Origin: Betaproteobacteria bacterium
Lineage (GTDB): Bacteria > Pseudomonadota > Gammaproteobacteria > Burkholderiales > SG8-41
Reading direction: 5' to 3'
DNA length: 38,317 nucleotides
NCBI GenBank assembly: GCA_028292225.1
Contig: JAQGMV010000013.1
Location: forward strand, 1-38,317
Shown: piece by piece, positions 1-10,699 of the stretch
Layout: the number at the start of each line of letters is the position of its first letter
How positions within the stretch are numbered: position 1 is the first letter of the stretch
Program-made: the position numbers and the translations under genes
The notes under the pieces: model-generated
Databases searched by the model: none
What the model was told of the DNA's origin: nothing
Seen by the model: the letters and a program-made list of their open reading frames with translations, nothing else

Positions 1-871
1 CACGGCCGGGCGGGCGCCGCAGCAGCAGCGAAAGCTCGCGATAGGCACGTGCGTGCTGGGTGAGATCGTCGTAGACGATCAGCACGTCGCGCCCCGCTTC
101 CATGAAGTGCTCCGCGATGCTCGTCGCCGCATACGGAGCGATGTATGCGAGTCCCGGCGGATCGTTGCCTTCCGTCACGACCACGACGGTGTATTCCATC
201 GCGCCCTTTTCGCGCAGGACGGCAACGGCCTTCGCCACAGCGGAGGCGCGTTGGCCGATCGCGCAGTAGACGCAGATGACGTCGTGGCCCCGCTGGTTGA
301 GGATCGTATCGAGCGCGATAGTGGTTTTGCCGGTCTGGCGGTCGCCGAGAATCAACTCTCGCTGACCCCGCCCGATGGGAATCAGCGCGTCGATGACTTT
401 GATGCCGGTTTGAAGCGGCACGGTGACCGGCGCGCGATCCATGATCGCAGCTGCAGGGCGCTCCATGGGCAGGCGCGTACCCGCGGCCACCGGTCCATTC
501 CCATCGAGTGGACGCCCGAGCGGATCGATCACGCGTCCGATGAGCTCGTCACCGACCGGCACGTCCACGACCCGGCCCGTGAGTCCGACTTCATTGCCCG
601 CCTGCAACTGCGAGTATTCGCCGAGCAGGACGACGCCGATTTCGTCCTCGTCGACGTTGAACGCGATGCCGAACACGCCGCCAGGGAACGTCAGCAACTC
701 CTCGAAGGCAACCGTGGGAAGGCCGGATACCCTGGCGATACCGGCAGACACGTTCGTGACCGTGCCCACCTCGTGCAGCGCGAGTTGCGGCGTGAAATCC
801 TCGCGCGCTCCGCTTAGCGCAGCGAAGACGCCGTCGAAGACACTCTGCAAGCTTTCGGGCGCGGCGTTCAT
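1..871 (-). CDS. atpA: F1Fo ATP synthase alpha subunit, N-ATPase type (3' part cut off by window edge)
   Basis: Minus-strand translation from ATG at 871 ([21 protein letters not shown]...[18 protein letters not shown]...) has the Walker A GDRQTGKT of AtpA; start overlaps the atpF stop. Confidence 0.95.
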   Translation of the reverse strand, partial: MNAAPESLQSVFDGVFAALSGAREDFTPQLALHEVGTVTNVSAGIARVSGLPTVAFEELLTFPGGVFGIAFNVDEDEIGVVLLGEYSQLQAGNEVGLTGRVVDVPVGDELIGRVIDPLGRPLDGNGPVAAGTRLPMERPAAAIMDRAPVTVPLQTGIKVIDALIPIGRGQRELILGDRQTGKTTIALDTILNQRGHDVICVYCAIGQRASAVAKAVAVLREKGAMEYTVVVVTEGNDPPGLAYIAPYAATSIAEHFMEAGRDVLIVYDDLTQHARAYRELSLLLRRPPGR

Positions 872-1686
872 CAGCGGTTCGCGAGCCGCTTCGGTGCGGT
901 CTCGGCCGCATCTGCTGGCGCGGGTACCGCTTGCTTGATCAGCAGCCCGGCTACGCCCTTTTCGAGGGACTCGAGATAATCGGAGATGCTCCAGGCGATC
1001 TTTTGTCCATTCGCGGTGAGCTCGATCCCGCTGACCAGCTCCGGCGCGGTTTCGTACTGGACCCGGACTTCAGCCGAGAAGGTTTCATTCAGCGCATTCT
1101 GAATCGTCGCGCGCTGCTGCGCGGGCAGATCGAACGCACTGCGCAGGATCGCGGGGCCCGACGCTGTCCTGAGCGCCTCGGCAAGCCGTTCTTTCTGCGG
1201 CCCATCCATGTCTCGCAACCGCCGGGTGAACACCTCCCCCAGCCGTTCTTCCAGGCTCGTCGTGGCGAGATCCGACAATACCTTCCGCGTAATGGCAAAC
1301 ACCTCCTGCCGGGTGCGGCGAACGAGGGCCTGATTCAGGGTTTCGGCCTCGTGCATCAGTGTTTCCTGCCGCCTGGCACTCAGCGCATCGGCGTCCTTCT
1401 GCGCTTGCCCGAGGAGCCGCTGGCGCTCGACTTTCGCGTCGTCCGTCGCTTGGTTCAACAGCGCCGCGCGTTGCTGATCGAGCGCCTGGTTCTTGTGCTC
1501 GAACGCGTCGCGCTCCTTTACCGCTTCGACCTTTTTCGCGTCCGCGTCCGCGAGTCGTCCCGCGATTCGCTTCTCCCGCTCATCGATGGATTGGAGGATG
1601 GGCTTGTACAGAAAGCGCTTCATCAACCAAACGAGGAGGAGAAAGTTGAGCGCCTGGGCGCCGACGGTGAACCAGTCGATGAGCAC
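871..1686 (-). CDS. atpF: F1Fo ATP synthase b subunit with C-terminal delta-like region (N-ATPase type)
   Basis: N-terminal TM ([26 protein letters not shown]) and coiled coil typical of b subunit; C-terminal [36 protein letters not shown] resembles the delta (AtpH) C-terminus; 271 aa; no separate atpH seen. Confidence 0.9.
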   Translation of the reverse strand: MLIDWFTVGAQALNFLLLVWLMKRFLYKPILQSIDEREKRIAGRLADADAKKVEAVKERDAFEHKNQALDQQRAALLNQATDDAKVERQRLLGQAQKDADALSARRQETLMHEAETLNQALVRRTRQEVFAITRKVLSDLATTSLEERLGEVFTRRLRDMDGPQKERLAEALRTASGPAILRSAFDLPAQQRATIQNALNETFSAEVRVQYETAPELVSGIELTANGQKIAWSISDYLESLEKGVAGLLIKQAVPAPADAAETAPKRLANR

Positions 1687-1689
1687 CCG

Positions 1690-1971
1690 TTACTTCCCGG
1701 CGGTCTGGGCGATCACGTGATTCCAGAACGGGTTCGCGAAAATGAGGATCATCGAGACCACGAAGCAGTAGATCGCCGTGGACTCGATCATCGCCAGACC
1801 GACGAACAGGGTGCGCGTGATGGTGGCGGAGGCATCGGGCTGCTGCGCGAGAGAAGTCAGCGCAGTCGCGACCGCGCGGCCTTCGGCCAGCGCGGGCCCC
1901 ATCGTGCCGAACCCGGTGGTGAGGCCGGCGATGACAATCGATGCCACCGCGATGATCGTCATGCTGTCCAT
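1690..1971 (-). CDS. atpE: F1Fo ATP synthase c subunit (putative Na+-binding, N-ATPase type)
   Basis: MDSMTIIAVASIVIAGLTTGFGTMGPALAEGRAVATALTSLAQQPDASATITRTLFVGLAMIESTAIYCFVVSMILIFANPFW; c-subunit hairpin with EST..Y motif; the track ORF 1690..2415 is over-extended. Confidence 0.95.
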   Translation of the reverse strand: MDSMTIIAVASIVIAGLTTGFGTMGPALAEGRAVATALTSLAQQPDASATITRTLFVGLAMIESTAIYCFVVSMILIFANPFWNHVIAQTAGK

Positions 1972-2000
1972 AGTGTGCCTTGGTGAAGTTCGTTTTTGAT

Positions 2001-2696
2001 TCAGGTTTGGTGCGCCGGCTCGGGTCTGGATTCGCCGGTGCGCGTGGCGGCCGCGATATACACCGCGGCGAGGATGCTGAAGATGTAGGCCTGCACCATG
2101 CCGGTGAGCAGGCCGAGCACGGTCATCACCACGGGAAAGATGAACGGCGTGATCGCAAGCAGGATGCCGATGATCATCGCCCCGCTCATCATGTTGCCGA
2201 ACAGCCGCACGGCAAGCGCCAGTGCGCGGGAAATTTCGCTGATGATATTGAACGGCAGCATGACGAACGTCGGCTCGACATAGGACTTGAGATAGCCGCG
2301 CATGCCCTGTTCGCCGATACCGAACAGCGGCACCGCGACGAACACACATAGCGCGAGCGCCACCGTGGTCGAGAGCGAGCCCGTAGGCGGATCGAAGCCG
2401 GGGATCACGGTGCACAGCGTGGCCGCGGCAATGAACAGGAACAAGGTGCCCAGGAAACCGAGATATTTACGTGGATGGCGCAGGCCGACTTCTTCGATCT
2501 GCTTCGTGATGCCGGTGACCACGATCTCCAGCAGGTTTTGCCAGCGCGAGCGCTCCAGGTTCGTTGAGAGATTGCGCGTGATCAGCTTCGCACCGACCGC
2601 CAGTACGAGCATCAGCGCCCACGTGAAAACGATGGTCGCGTTGAGCTTCATAAACCCGTTTTGCCAGAAGATCATCTCGTCAGGACTAAGGCGCAT
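2001..2696 (-). CDS. atpB: F1Fo ATP synthase a subunit
   Basis: Multi-TM protein with conserved Arg helix (SRALALAVRLFGNMMSGAMIIGIL). Confidence 0.93.
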   Translation of the reverse strand: MRLSPDEMIFWQNGFMKLNATIVFTWALMLVLAVGAKLITRNLSTNLERSRWQNLLEIVVTGITKQIEEVGLRHPRKYLGFLGTLFLFIAAATLCTVIPGFDPPTGSLSTTVALALCVFVAVPLFGIGEQGMRGYLKSYVEPTFVMLPFNIISEISRALALAVRLFGNMMSGAMIIGILLAITPFIFPVVMTVLGLLTGMVQAYIFSILAAVYIAAATRTGESRPEPAHQT

Positions 2697-3000
2697 GGCT
2701 CGCTCCCTGTGCCGGGCGGCCTTCGGGGCCTGCCGACGGCCGCGTCGCCCACGTCACGGTCACGCGGGCCATGACGAATCCCGCGAGACACAACACGAGC
2801 CGCTTCCAATCCCCGGCGGACACGAAGTAAAACCCGCCGAGGGCAATGCCCATTCGCAGCAGCAGGCTGCCGGCGAACCAGAGCGCCGGGCGTCCGGAAG
2901 ACGCGTACGTGCGGACGGTCCACCAAAGACCGGCGAAGAAAACCGTGCCCAACACTGCGCCTGCCAGCCATGCCGACGTGAGGGTCAGCGCTTCACGCAT
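2686..3000 (-). CDS. atpR: N-ATPase subunit AtpR-like small membrane protein
   Basis: Three predicted TM segments (LAGAVLGTVFFAGLWWTV, PALWFAGSLLLRMGIALGGFYFVSA, LVLCLAGFVMARV); position between atpQ and atpB; ATG at 3000. Confidence 0.82.
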   Translation of the reverse strand: MREALTLTSAWLAGAVLGTVFFAGLWWTVRTYASSGRPALWFAGSLLLRMGIALGGFYFVSAGDWKRLVLCLAGFVMARVTVTWATRPSAGPEGRPAQGASHAP

Positions 3001-3320
3001 CGCCGTTCCCTTGTTCATCGTGCATGACCTTGTCTTCCCCCGCGACCCAATGCCAGGCGTTGGCACAGCCGATCGCAAGACCCGCGACCAGGAGCGCCAA
3101 TGTCCACGAATGCGTCCCCGGGTGGTGCTTGTCGAGCCAAATACCGAGTGCGGCGCCGAGCAGCGTCGGCACGACGACCGACCAGCCGATAAGGCCCATC
3201 ATGCCTAAGCCGAACCAGACGCCTGGCGCGCCGTTGCGCCGCGCCTTGAGCTTGCGCGCAGCCTTCGCGCCGACCTGCTCGGCGAGTGTCGCGTTTTTCG
3301 GGAACTTGCCCGTCGGCTGA

Positions 3321-3328
<8 letters not shown>
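2993..3328 (-). CDS. atpQ: N-ATPase AtpQ / AtpI-like small membrane protein
   Basis: MSDQPTGKFPKNATLAEQVGAKAARKL...WFGLGMMGLIGWSVVVPTLLGAALGIWLDKHHPGTHSWTLALLVAGLAIGCANAW; AtpI/AtpZ-like two-TM pattern; between atpC and atpR. Confidence 0.82.
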
Positions 3329-5281
<1,953 letters not shown>

Positions 5282-5793
5282 TCAGGCGCACGCGGCGCCG
5301 CGCCTATCCCTGCGCGCGATGCGGTGTACTGCGAAGTGACCTCGAGCCCCTGAGTACGCCGCCGATAGTAGTCGCGGTCGCGTCAAACGTCGGTGCGCTG
5401 GCGCACATACACCACGTCGGAAAAGACAAACCGGCGTATGGCGAGGCGACGATCAGATGCGCTTGCCGGAAAAAAGGGCGGCTCGAAGGCGGCGAGGGTA
5501 GCCCTGCCCTCGCGCGTTACCGCGAGCGATCGCTCGCAGCGGATAATTCGACTTTGACACTGCCTACTTGACGGGGAAGCTTACGGTAGGAGACGTTCAG
5601 TAGCGAGAACTCGGCCTCGGTAACGGTCGGGATGGCCGCCGGCGAGCTTAGGGCGAGGACGACAGCAGAGCGCTGAGACGTGGGCGACTGAAGAGAAACA
5701 TGAGGCACCTTTCATCACGAAGGAGCCTCCAGTCTTCTGGTCAGCTACGTTTGGAATACCTGCCACACGCGGGCAGAAAATACCTGCGTCGAA

Positions 5794-6021
5794 TTACTGC
5801 ACGTCCGAATTGGTTCGCGCTATACGGCGCTTCTCCGTTGCGTCGATCTGAACGACCCGTCCGTCTTGCACGGTAACGACGACGGACCCAAACCGCACAC
5901 GAGACACGGCGGCGAGTATTTCTCTTTCTACGACCGGCGGCATGTTCGAAGCAGCTTGTGGTACGTCCGCTCGCCCGTGGCCCGCTACATGGACTGCTTC
6001 TGATGACATTTTTAGATCCAT
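5794..6021 (-). CDS. DUF2292 / YezD-family small protein
   Basis: ...VEREILAAVSRVRFGSVVVTVQDGRVVQIDATEKRRI matches the (R)(F/Y)GSV.(V)(V)QDG.VVQI..TEK.R pattern recalled for YezD-like proteins; start (6021 or 6009) uncertain. Confidence 0.75.
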   Translation of the reverse strand: MDLKMSSEAVHVAGHGRADVPQAASNMPPVVEREILAAVSRVRFGSVVVTVQDGRVVQIDATEKRRIARTNSDVQ

Positions 6022-6204
6022 AAGGATTGTGGTGCAGCATAGACGGTGCACGTTAGGCTCGCAAATACCAACATTCCACGTAATAAGTTCTGGCGGTTAT
6101 TTGGGGACCGATGCGAGACCGGCGGCGGCTGGGCATACCCGAGTATTAGGCAATCCTCCGGAGTGCCAGGCCAGGCTCAACCGCCACGACCCGACACGCC
6201 AGTC

Positions 6205-7026
6205 TCAGACGTGGACGATGACGCCCAGTGCGTCCAGCAGTTCCGCGCGCAGCGCCTCGAACGCTTCCGAAGACCTGCCGCGCGGATGCGGGAGATCGAC
6301 GCGAAGGTCGACGATGATCCGCCCGGCGTCCATCACCAGCACGCGGTCGGCCAGCACCAGCGCCTCGTCGACGTCGTGCGTGACGAGCAGTACCGTGGGC
6401 TGGTGGACCTCGACCAGCCGGAAGAGCAGTTCGTGCATCTTGATGCGCGTGAGCGCGTCGAGCGCGCCGAACGGCTCGTCCGCCAGCAGCAGTGACGGAT
6501 CGCGCACCAGCGACCGAGCCAGCGCCACCCGCTGCTGCTCACCGCCCGACAGCGCGTTGGGCCAAGCGTTCTCGCGACCTGCCAACCCGACATCGGCCAG
6601 CACGGCCAGGCCGCGCTCCCGCGCGTCGGGGGTACGCAGGCCGATAGTGATGTTCTGCAGTACGTTTTCCCACGGCAGCAGGCGCGAATCCTGGAACAGC
6701 ACGGACCGATTGTCGGGCACGTGGATGGCGCCGGATCCCGCGACGCTGTCGTCGATGTTGGCCAACGCGCGCAGCAGCGTGCTCTTGCCCGAGCCGCTCT
6801 TGCCGATCAGCGCGACGAATTCGCCGGCCGCGATGTCGAGCGAAATGCGGTCGACCACCGCCCGGCCGTCGAAGCTTCGCACCAGGTCTCGGATGTGGAC
6901 CGCGCCGTCGCGACGCCCCCCTCGACTGTCACGCACGGCGTGCTGATCACGGGTGGCGGCAGCCATCGGATTGCCCTTCGCACTGCGCGCTTCGGAATGA
7001 CGAGCGTTTGCCAGCGGCGCGCTCAT
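6205..7026 (-). CDS. ssuB: Aliphatic sulfonate/taurine ABC transporter ATP-binding protein
   Basis: GKSGSGKSTLL Walker A, LSGGEQQRVALARSL signature, LLLADEPFGALDALTR Walker B; ends ...LLDALGVIVHV; track ORF to 7446 is over-extended. Confidence 0.92.
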   Translation of the reverse strand: MSAPLANARHSEARSAKGNPMAAATRDQHAVRDSRGGRRDGAVHIRDLVRSFDGRAVVDRISLDIAAGEFVALIGKSGSGKSTLLRALANIDDSVAGSGAIHVPDNRSVLFQDSRLLPWENVLQNITIGLRTPDARERGLAVLADVGLAGRENAWPNALSGGEQQRVALARSLVRDPSLLLADEPFGALDALTRIKMHELLFRLVEVHQPTVLLVTHDVDEALVLADRVLVMDAGRIIVDLRVDLPHPRGRSSEAFEALRAELLDALGVIVHV

Positions 7027-7874
7027 GTTCCCAGCACCTTTCGATACGACAGAGCGTGGCGCTCCCACAGGCGCACGACGATGTCGGACGTCAGGCCGAG
7101 GGTCGCGTAGATGAGGAGACCGACGACGATGATCTCCGTCTGGCCGTAGTCGCGCGCCCGGTTCATCAGGTAGCCGATGCCCTCGCTGGTGGCGATCTGC
7201 TCCAGCACGACCAGCGATGTCCAGCAGGTCGTTACGGCGAGGCGGAGGCCGGTGAAGAAGCCCGGCAGCGCGCCGGGCAGCGCGACACGCCGCAGGAATT
7301 CCGGATAGGTAAGCCCCACGGTACGGGCCAGTTCGATGTAGCGCAGGTCGATGCCGCGCAGGCTCGCGTGCGTGTTGATGTATACCGGGACCAGCACTGC
7401 TGCGGTGATGATGGCGATCTTCATGGTCTCGCCGATGCCCAGCCACAGAATGGCAAGCGGGATCAGCGCGAGCGTGGGCACCGCCCGCTTGACCTGGATC
7501 AGGCCGTCTATCGAAGCCTCGCCGATGCGTGTCAGCCCGGACGCCAGCGCCAACACGACGCCGAGCACTACGCCCAGCAGCAGGCCGGTGTACGCGCGCT
7601 GCGCCGACGCGAGCAGGTGCCGCAGCAGAGTGCCGTCTGCGGCGAGGTCGATGACGCTGGTGACCGCCTTTGACGGCGCCGCCAGCAGCCGTTCAGGCAG
7701 CAGCCCGGTCATGGAGGCCATCTGCCAGAGCAAGAGCACTGCGATCGGGCCGACCACGATGGCGCCGCGTAGCGGCCGGCTGGGTGTAAACAGGCGTGGA
7801 CGCTGCACGGGTGCGGCATCGACGCGCGGCACGTCGTTCAGTGCGAGAGCGTCAAGATTGTGTTGAAAGGCCAT
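7023..7874 (-). CDS. ssuC: Aliphatic sulfonate/taurine ABC transporter permease
   Basis: BPD_transp_1 type TM protein with EAA-like loop (ELARTVGLTYPEFLRRVALPGALPGFFTGLRLAVTTCW). Confidence 0.92.
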   Translation of the reverse strand: MAFQHNLDALALNDVPRVDAAPVQRPRLFTPSRPLRGAIVVGPIAVLLLWQMASMTGLLPERLLAAPSKAVTSVIDLAADGTLLRHLLASAQRAYTGLLLGVVLGVVLALASGLTRIGEASIDGLIQVKRAVPTLALIPLAILWLGIGETMKIAIITAAVLVPVYINTHASLRGIDLRYIELARTVGLTYPEFLRRVALPGALPGFFTGLRLAVTTCWTSLVVLEQIATSEGIGYLMNRARDYGQTEIIVVGLLIYATLGLTSDIVVRLWERHALSYRKVLGT

Positions 7875-7912
7875 GCCAATCCTTATCGCGGAAATCGGTT
7901 ATGTCGGCGCGG

Positions 7913-8857
7913 CTATACCGCAACGATCGGATCGCCTTCGAGGGCCCGTGACGGCGTACCATCCGTACCAACCGGCACGTCGCCAACGAGCGTCACTCGA
8001 TAGAACTGGCGGTCGAAGTCCGAATCGAAGATATCCCTGGGTGCGAGATGCGCGGTCGCCCGGTTGTCCCAGAATGCGACGCTGCCCGGCTCCCAGCGAA
8101 AGCGCACGGTAAACTCGGGACGTACGACGTGCTCCCACAGAAATTCGAGGAGCACCTGGCTCTCGCGCGCCGACAGTCCAACGATGGACTTCAGGAACGA
8201 CGGGCTCACGAAGAGCGCGCGCTCACCGCTTTCCGGATGTACGCGCACGAGCGGATGCTCGCTGACGAGGATGCGCTTGCGCACCAGTTCCTGATACTCC
8301 GGCGTTGCGTCCACGCCCTGCGGCGGCGCGAACCGGTGAATGCCGCGCAAGCCCTCGACAAATGCCTGCATGGGCTTCGACAGCGCGTCAAAGGCGGCGA
8401 CCAGGTTGGTGAACTGGGTGTCGCCGCCATAAGGCGGGACAACTTCGCCGCGCAGTATCGATGCCGCGGGCGGGTTGATCGCGGCCGTGACATCGGTGTG
8501 CCAGCCGGACCACGGACGGAACAGTTCCGGCCCCTGGAACCGGTTAGCCTTGCGCTGCTTGGCTACGGCATAGATCTGCGGGTACTCGCCGTCGCTGCCG
8601 AATACGACATGGCCGGCGGTCGTCTCACCGAACTGGCGCGCCAACGCGACGTGTCGGCGATGATCGAGCGACTGATCGCGGAAGAATACGACCTTCCAAC
8701 GCACCAGGGCTGCGCGTATCGCACTCACCTGCTCCGGCGGCAGGGGACGCGAGAGATCGACACCCGCGATCTCGGCGCCGATGTGAACCGACATCGGCTT
8801 GACGTCGACCGCTTCCTGCTGTCGCGTGGATGCTTCCCGTACGAGCTGTACCGACAT
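7913..8857 (-). CDS. tauD: TauD/TfdA-family alpha-ketoglutarate-dependent dioxygenase (taurine dioxygenase-like)
   Basis: GWHTDVTA (HxD), FWDNRATAHLAPRD, and FYRVTLVGD C-terminus typical of TauD family. Confidence 0.9.
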   Translation of the reverse strand: MSVQLVREASTRQQEAVDVKPMSVHIGAEIAGVDLSRPLPPEQVSAIRAALVRWKVVFFRDQSLDHRRHVALARQFGETTAGHVVFGSDGEYPQIYAVAKQRKANRFQGPELFRPWSGWHTDVTAAINPPAASILRGEVVPPYGGDTQFTNLVAAFDALSKPMQAFVEGLRGIHRFAPPQGVDATPEYQELVRKRILVSEHPLVRVHPESGERALFVSPSFLKSIVGLSARESQVLLEFLWEHVVRPEFTVRFRWEPGSVAFWDNRATAHLAPRDIFDSDFDRQFYRVTLVGDVPVGTDGTPSRALEGDPIVAV

Positions 8858-8890
8858 GTTCGTTCTCCTTCAGGTCTGGTTCAGAATTGG

Positions 8891-10033
8891 TTATCGCGCT
8901 GACCGGTTGGCGGCGGCGATCACTTCGTCGAAGCGGAAATCGAATTCTTCTTTCGCGTCGAGGCGCTTGGGAATCTCGCCAGCCTGATGGATCAGGTCGA
9001 TGGCCCGCTGGTGGCGAGCGACGAGATCGCGCAGCGACGGGAAGGAAAACCTGCCCTCCGACTCGACGATGAGCCGGCCGGTTTCCGCGCTCAGCTTCTG
9101 GCTCTTGACGAAATAGGCATCGACCCACGCGTCGCGATTGGCCTGCGACCATTTGACGGCCTGGATCCAGAGCACGATGAATTCGCGGATGGCGGCAGCC
9201 TTCGCGGGATCTTTCAGCGCCGCCTCGCTGGCGTACAGGTAGTTCAGGTACGGGGGAAGGCCCTCCGTCTCGCTGGCCGCCAGTGCGCTCGCACCCTGTG
9301 CCTGGTTGTTCCTGATGTAGTGTGCGAACGGCGGTTCGTTCAGCATGGCAACGTCGACACCGCCGCTGCGCAGGGCGTCCGAGAAGTCTGCAGTGCGCAC
9401 CGGCACCAGCGTGACGTCTTTCTTGGACAGCCCGGCCTTCTTCAGCAGCCCCAATATGAAGGTCTGCGTCGCCGTGCCTTCCGCGTAGGCGAAGCGCTTG
9501 CCGCGCAGGTCGGCCAGCTTCGTGATCTTCAGGCCCGGACGCAGCGCCACCTTGTAGGGGGGCTCGGTGGACAGGCGCGCGGCGACGATGGGCAGCTTGA
9601 CGCCGGCCGCATGTGCCTGGATGGGCGGCGTGTCGCCGACCGTCGCCAGGTCAAGCGCACCGCCGCGAAAGGCCTCGAGGATGGCTGGGCCGCCGCGGAA
9701 ATCAGCGAATTTGACGTCGGATGACAGATGCTTCTGCTGTCCGGACGCGGCGAACAGTTCTTGGAGGACCTGACGCTGGTCGGCCACGACCAGCTTGGTG
9801 CCTTTGGGCACGACGGTGGGTACGGCCGGCTCCGCGGCGGACGCGACGGCAGTGACGGTGGTCGCGGCGACGACGCTCGCCAGCAGGGCGGTGCGCAGCC
9901 GCGTGCGGGCTGCATCAATTTCATGGCGGAATCTCGAACGCGTGGCAGGTCCGAGCAAACGAGATAGAAATCCTGCGAATGCCTGAATCGGTATCCCGGA
10001 TTTATTGCGCGTATTTATCGCTTGTATCGACAT
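8891..10033 (-). CDS. ssuA: Aliphatic sulfonate ABC transporter substrate-binding protein
   Basis: KLADLRGKRFAYAEGTATQTFILGLLKKAGLSKKDVTLVPVRTADFSDALRSGGVDVAMLNEPPFAHYI; NMT1/SsuA-like fold; unusually long region before signal-like LRTALLASVVAATTVTAVASAAEP, so the start is uncertain. Confidence 0.9.
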   Translation of the reverse strand: MSIQAINTRNKSGIPIQAFAGFLSRLLGPATRSRFRHEIDAARTRLRTALLASVVAATTVTAVASAAEPAVPTVVPKGTKLVVADQRQVLQELFAASGQQKHLSSDVKFADFRGGPAILEAFRGGALDLATVGDTPPIQAHAAGVKLPIVAARLSTEPPYKVALRPGLKITKLADLRGKRFAYAEGTATQTFILGLLKKAGLSKKDVTLVPVRTADFSDALRSGGVDVAMLNEPPFAHYIRNNQAQGASALAASETEGLPPYLNYLYASEAALKDPAKAAAIREFIVLWIQAVKWSQANRDAWVDAYFVKSQKLSAETGRLIVESEGRFSFPSLRDLVARHQRAIDLIHQAGEIPKRLDAKEEFDFRFDEVIAAANRSAR

Positions 10034-10443
10034 ATCGTGTGCCGTTTTGACGGAGTGAAACGCACGGGCGCAGCACGCAGCCGCGGCCCGACGAAGTGGT
10101 TACAACGGAATTAGTGACGACAGCTACGGGAACCGGCGGGTGCGCCGAAAGCAACGCCAGACTGAACGGGGGTGCCGGGAGGTTCCGGACGGCGCGGAAG
10201 TGCTGCATGCGCCGTGCGTTCGTCAATCGCCGCCGTTGACGAGCGCGGCGGTGGACTGGGGAGGTGGTTCAATTGCGACGACATGGTGCCCTCTGAATAC
10301 AAGATGGCAGCGTCCAGTCGTCTGGTAGGCTGTGCGATAGATGTGGCAGCTTACCTTTTGCCTGCCTGTCTCAAAACGAATATGTAGTTCAATGTATATA
10401 CGGCGTAGCTATATGGCCTGCAGTACGAATCATGCCCGGATGT

Positions 10444-10635
10444 TCACGCGCTCTTCACACGCGGGATCACTTCCGTAGCGATCCGCCTCATCGAGTCGCG
10501 CACGCGCTCCGGGTCGAGGCCGCCGAAGGTCTGCAAGAACATGACGTGGTTCACGCCCCTTTCCTGCAATTCGATGACCTTGTTCTCGACCGTCTCCGGC
10601 GCTCCGAGCATTGCCAGCCCTTTGTCGAGCACCTG
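10444..10635 (-). pseudogene. Truncated C-terminal fragment of a luciferase-like (LLM class) flavin-dependent monooxygenase
   Basis: MQVLDKGLAMLGAPETVENKVIELQERGVNHVMFLQTFGGLDPERVRDSMRRIATEVIPRVKSA* resembles LLM C-termini (GxPExVxxxxxxLxxxGVxHxxxxxxFGGLxxExVxxSMxxxAxEVxP); no N-terminal domain upstream; upstream boundary approximate. Confidence 0.7.
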
Positions 10636-10699
10636 CATGGCAATGAGAACATGTGGTGGCCTTGTCGCCCGACGCCTCCTCCAGCAAAGCGAAAGTCGA

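Noticed and set aside
53-817. Long plus-strand ORF (254 aa) opposite atpA
   Set aside because: Antisense to a clear AtpA frame; Arg/His/Asp-rich composition typical of high-GC shadow frames.
931-1986. 351-aa plus-strand ORF opposite atpF
   Set aside because: Shadow ORF antisense to the b subunit; no recognisable domain.
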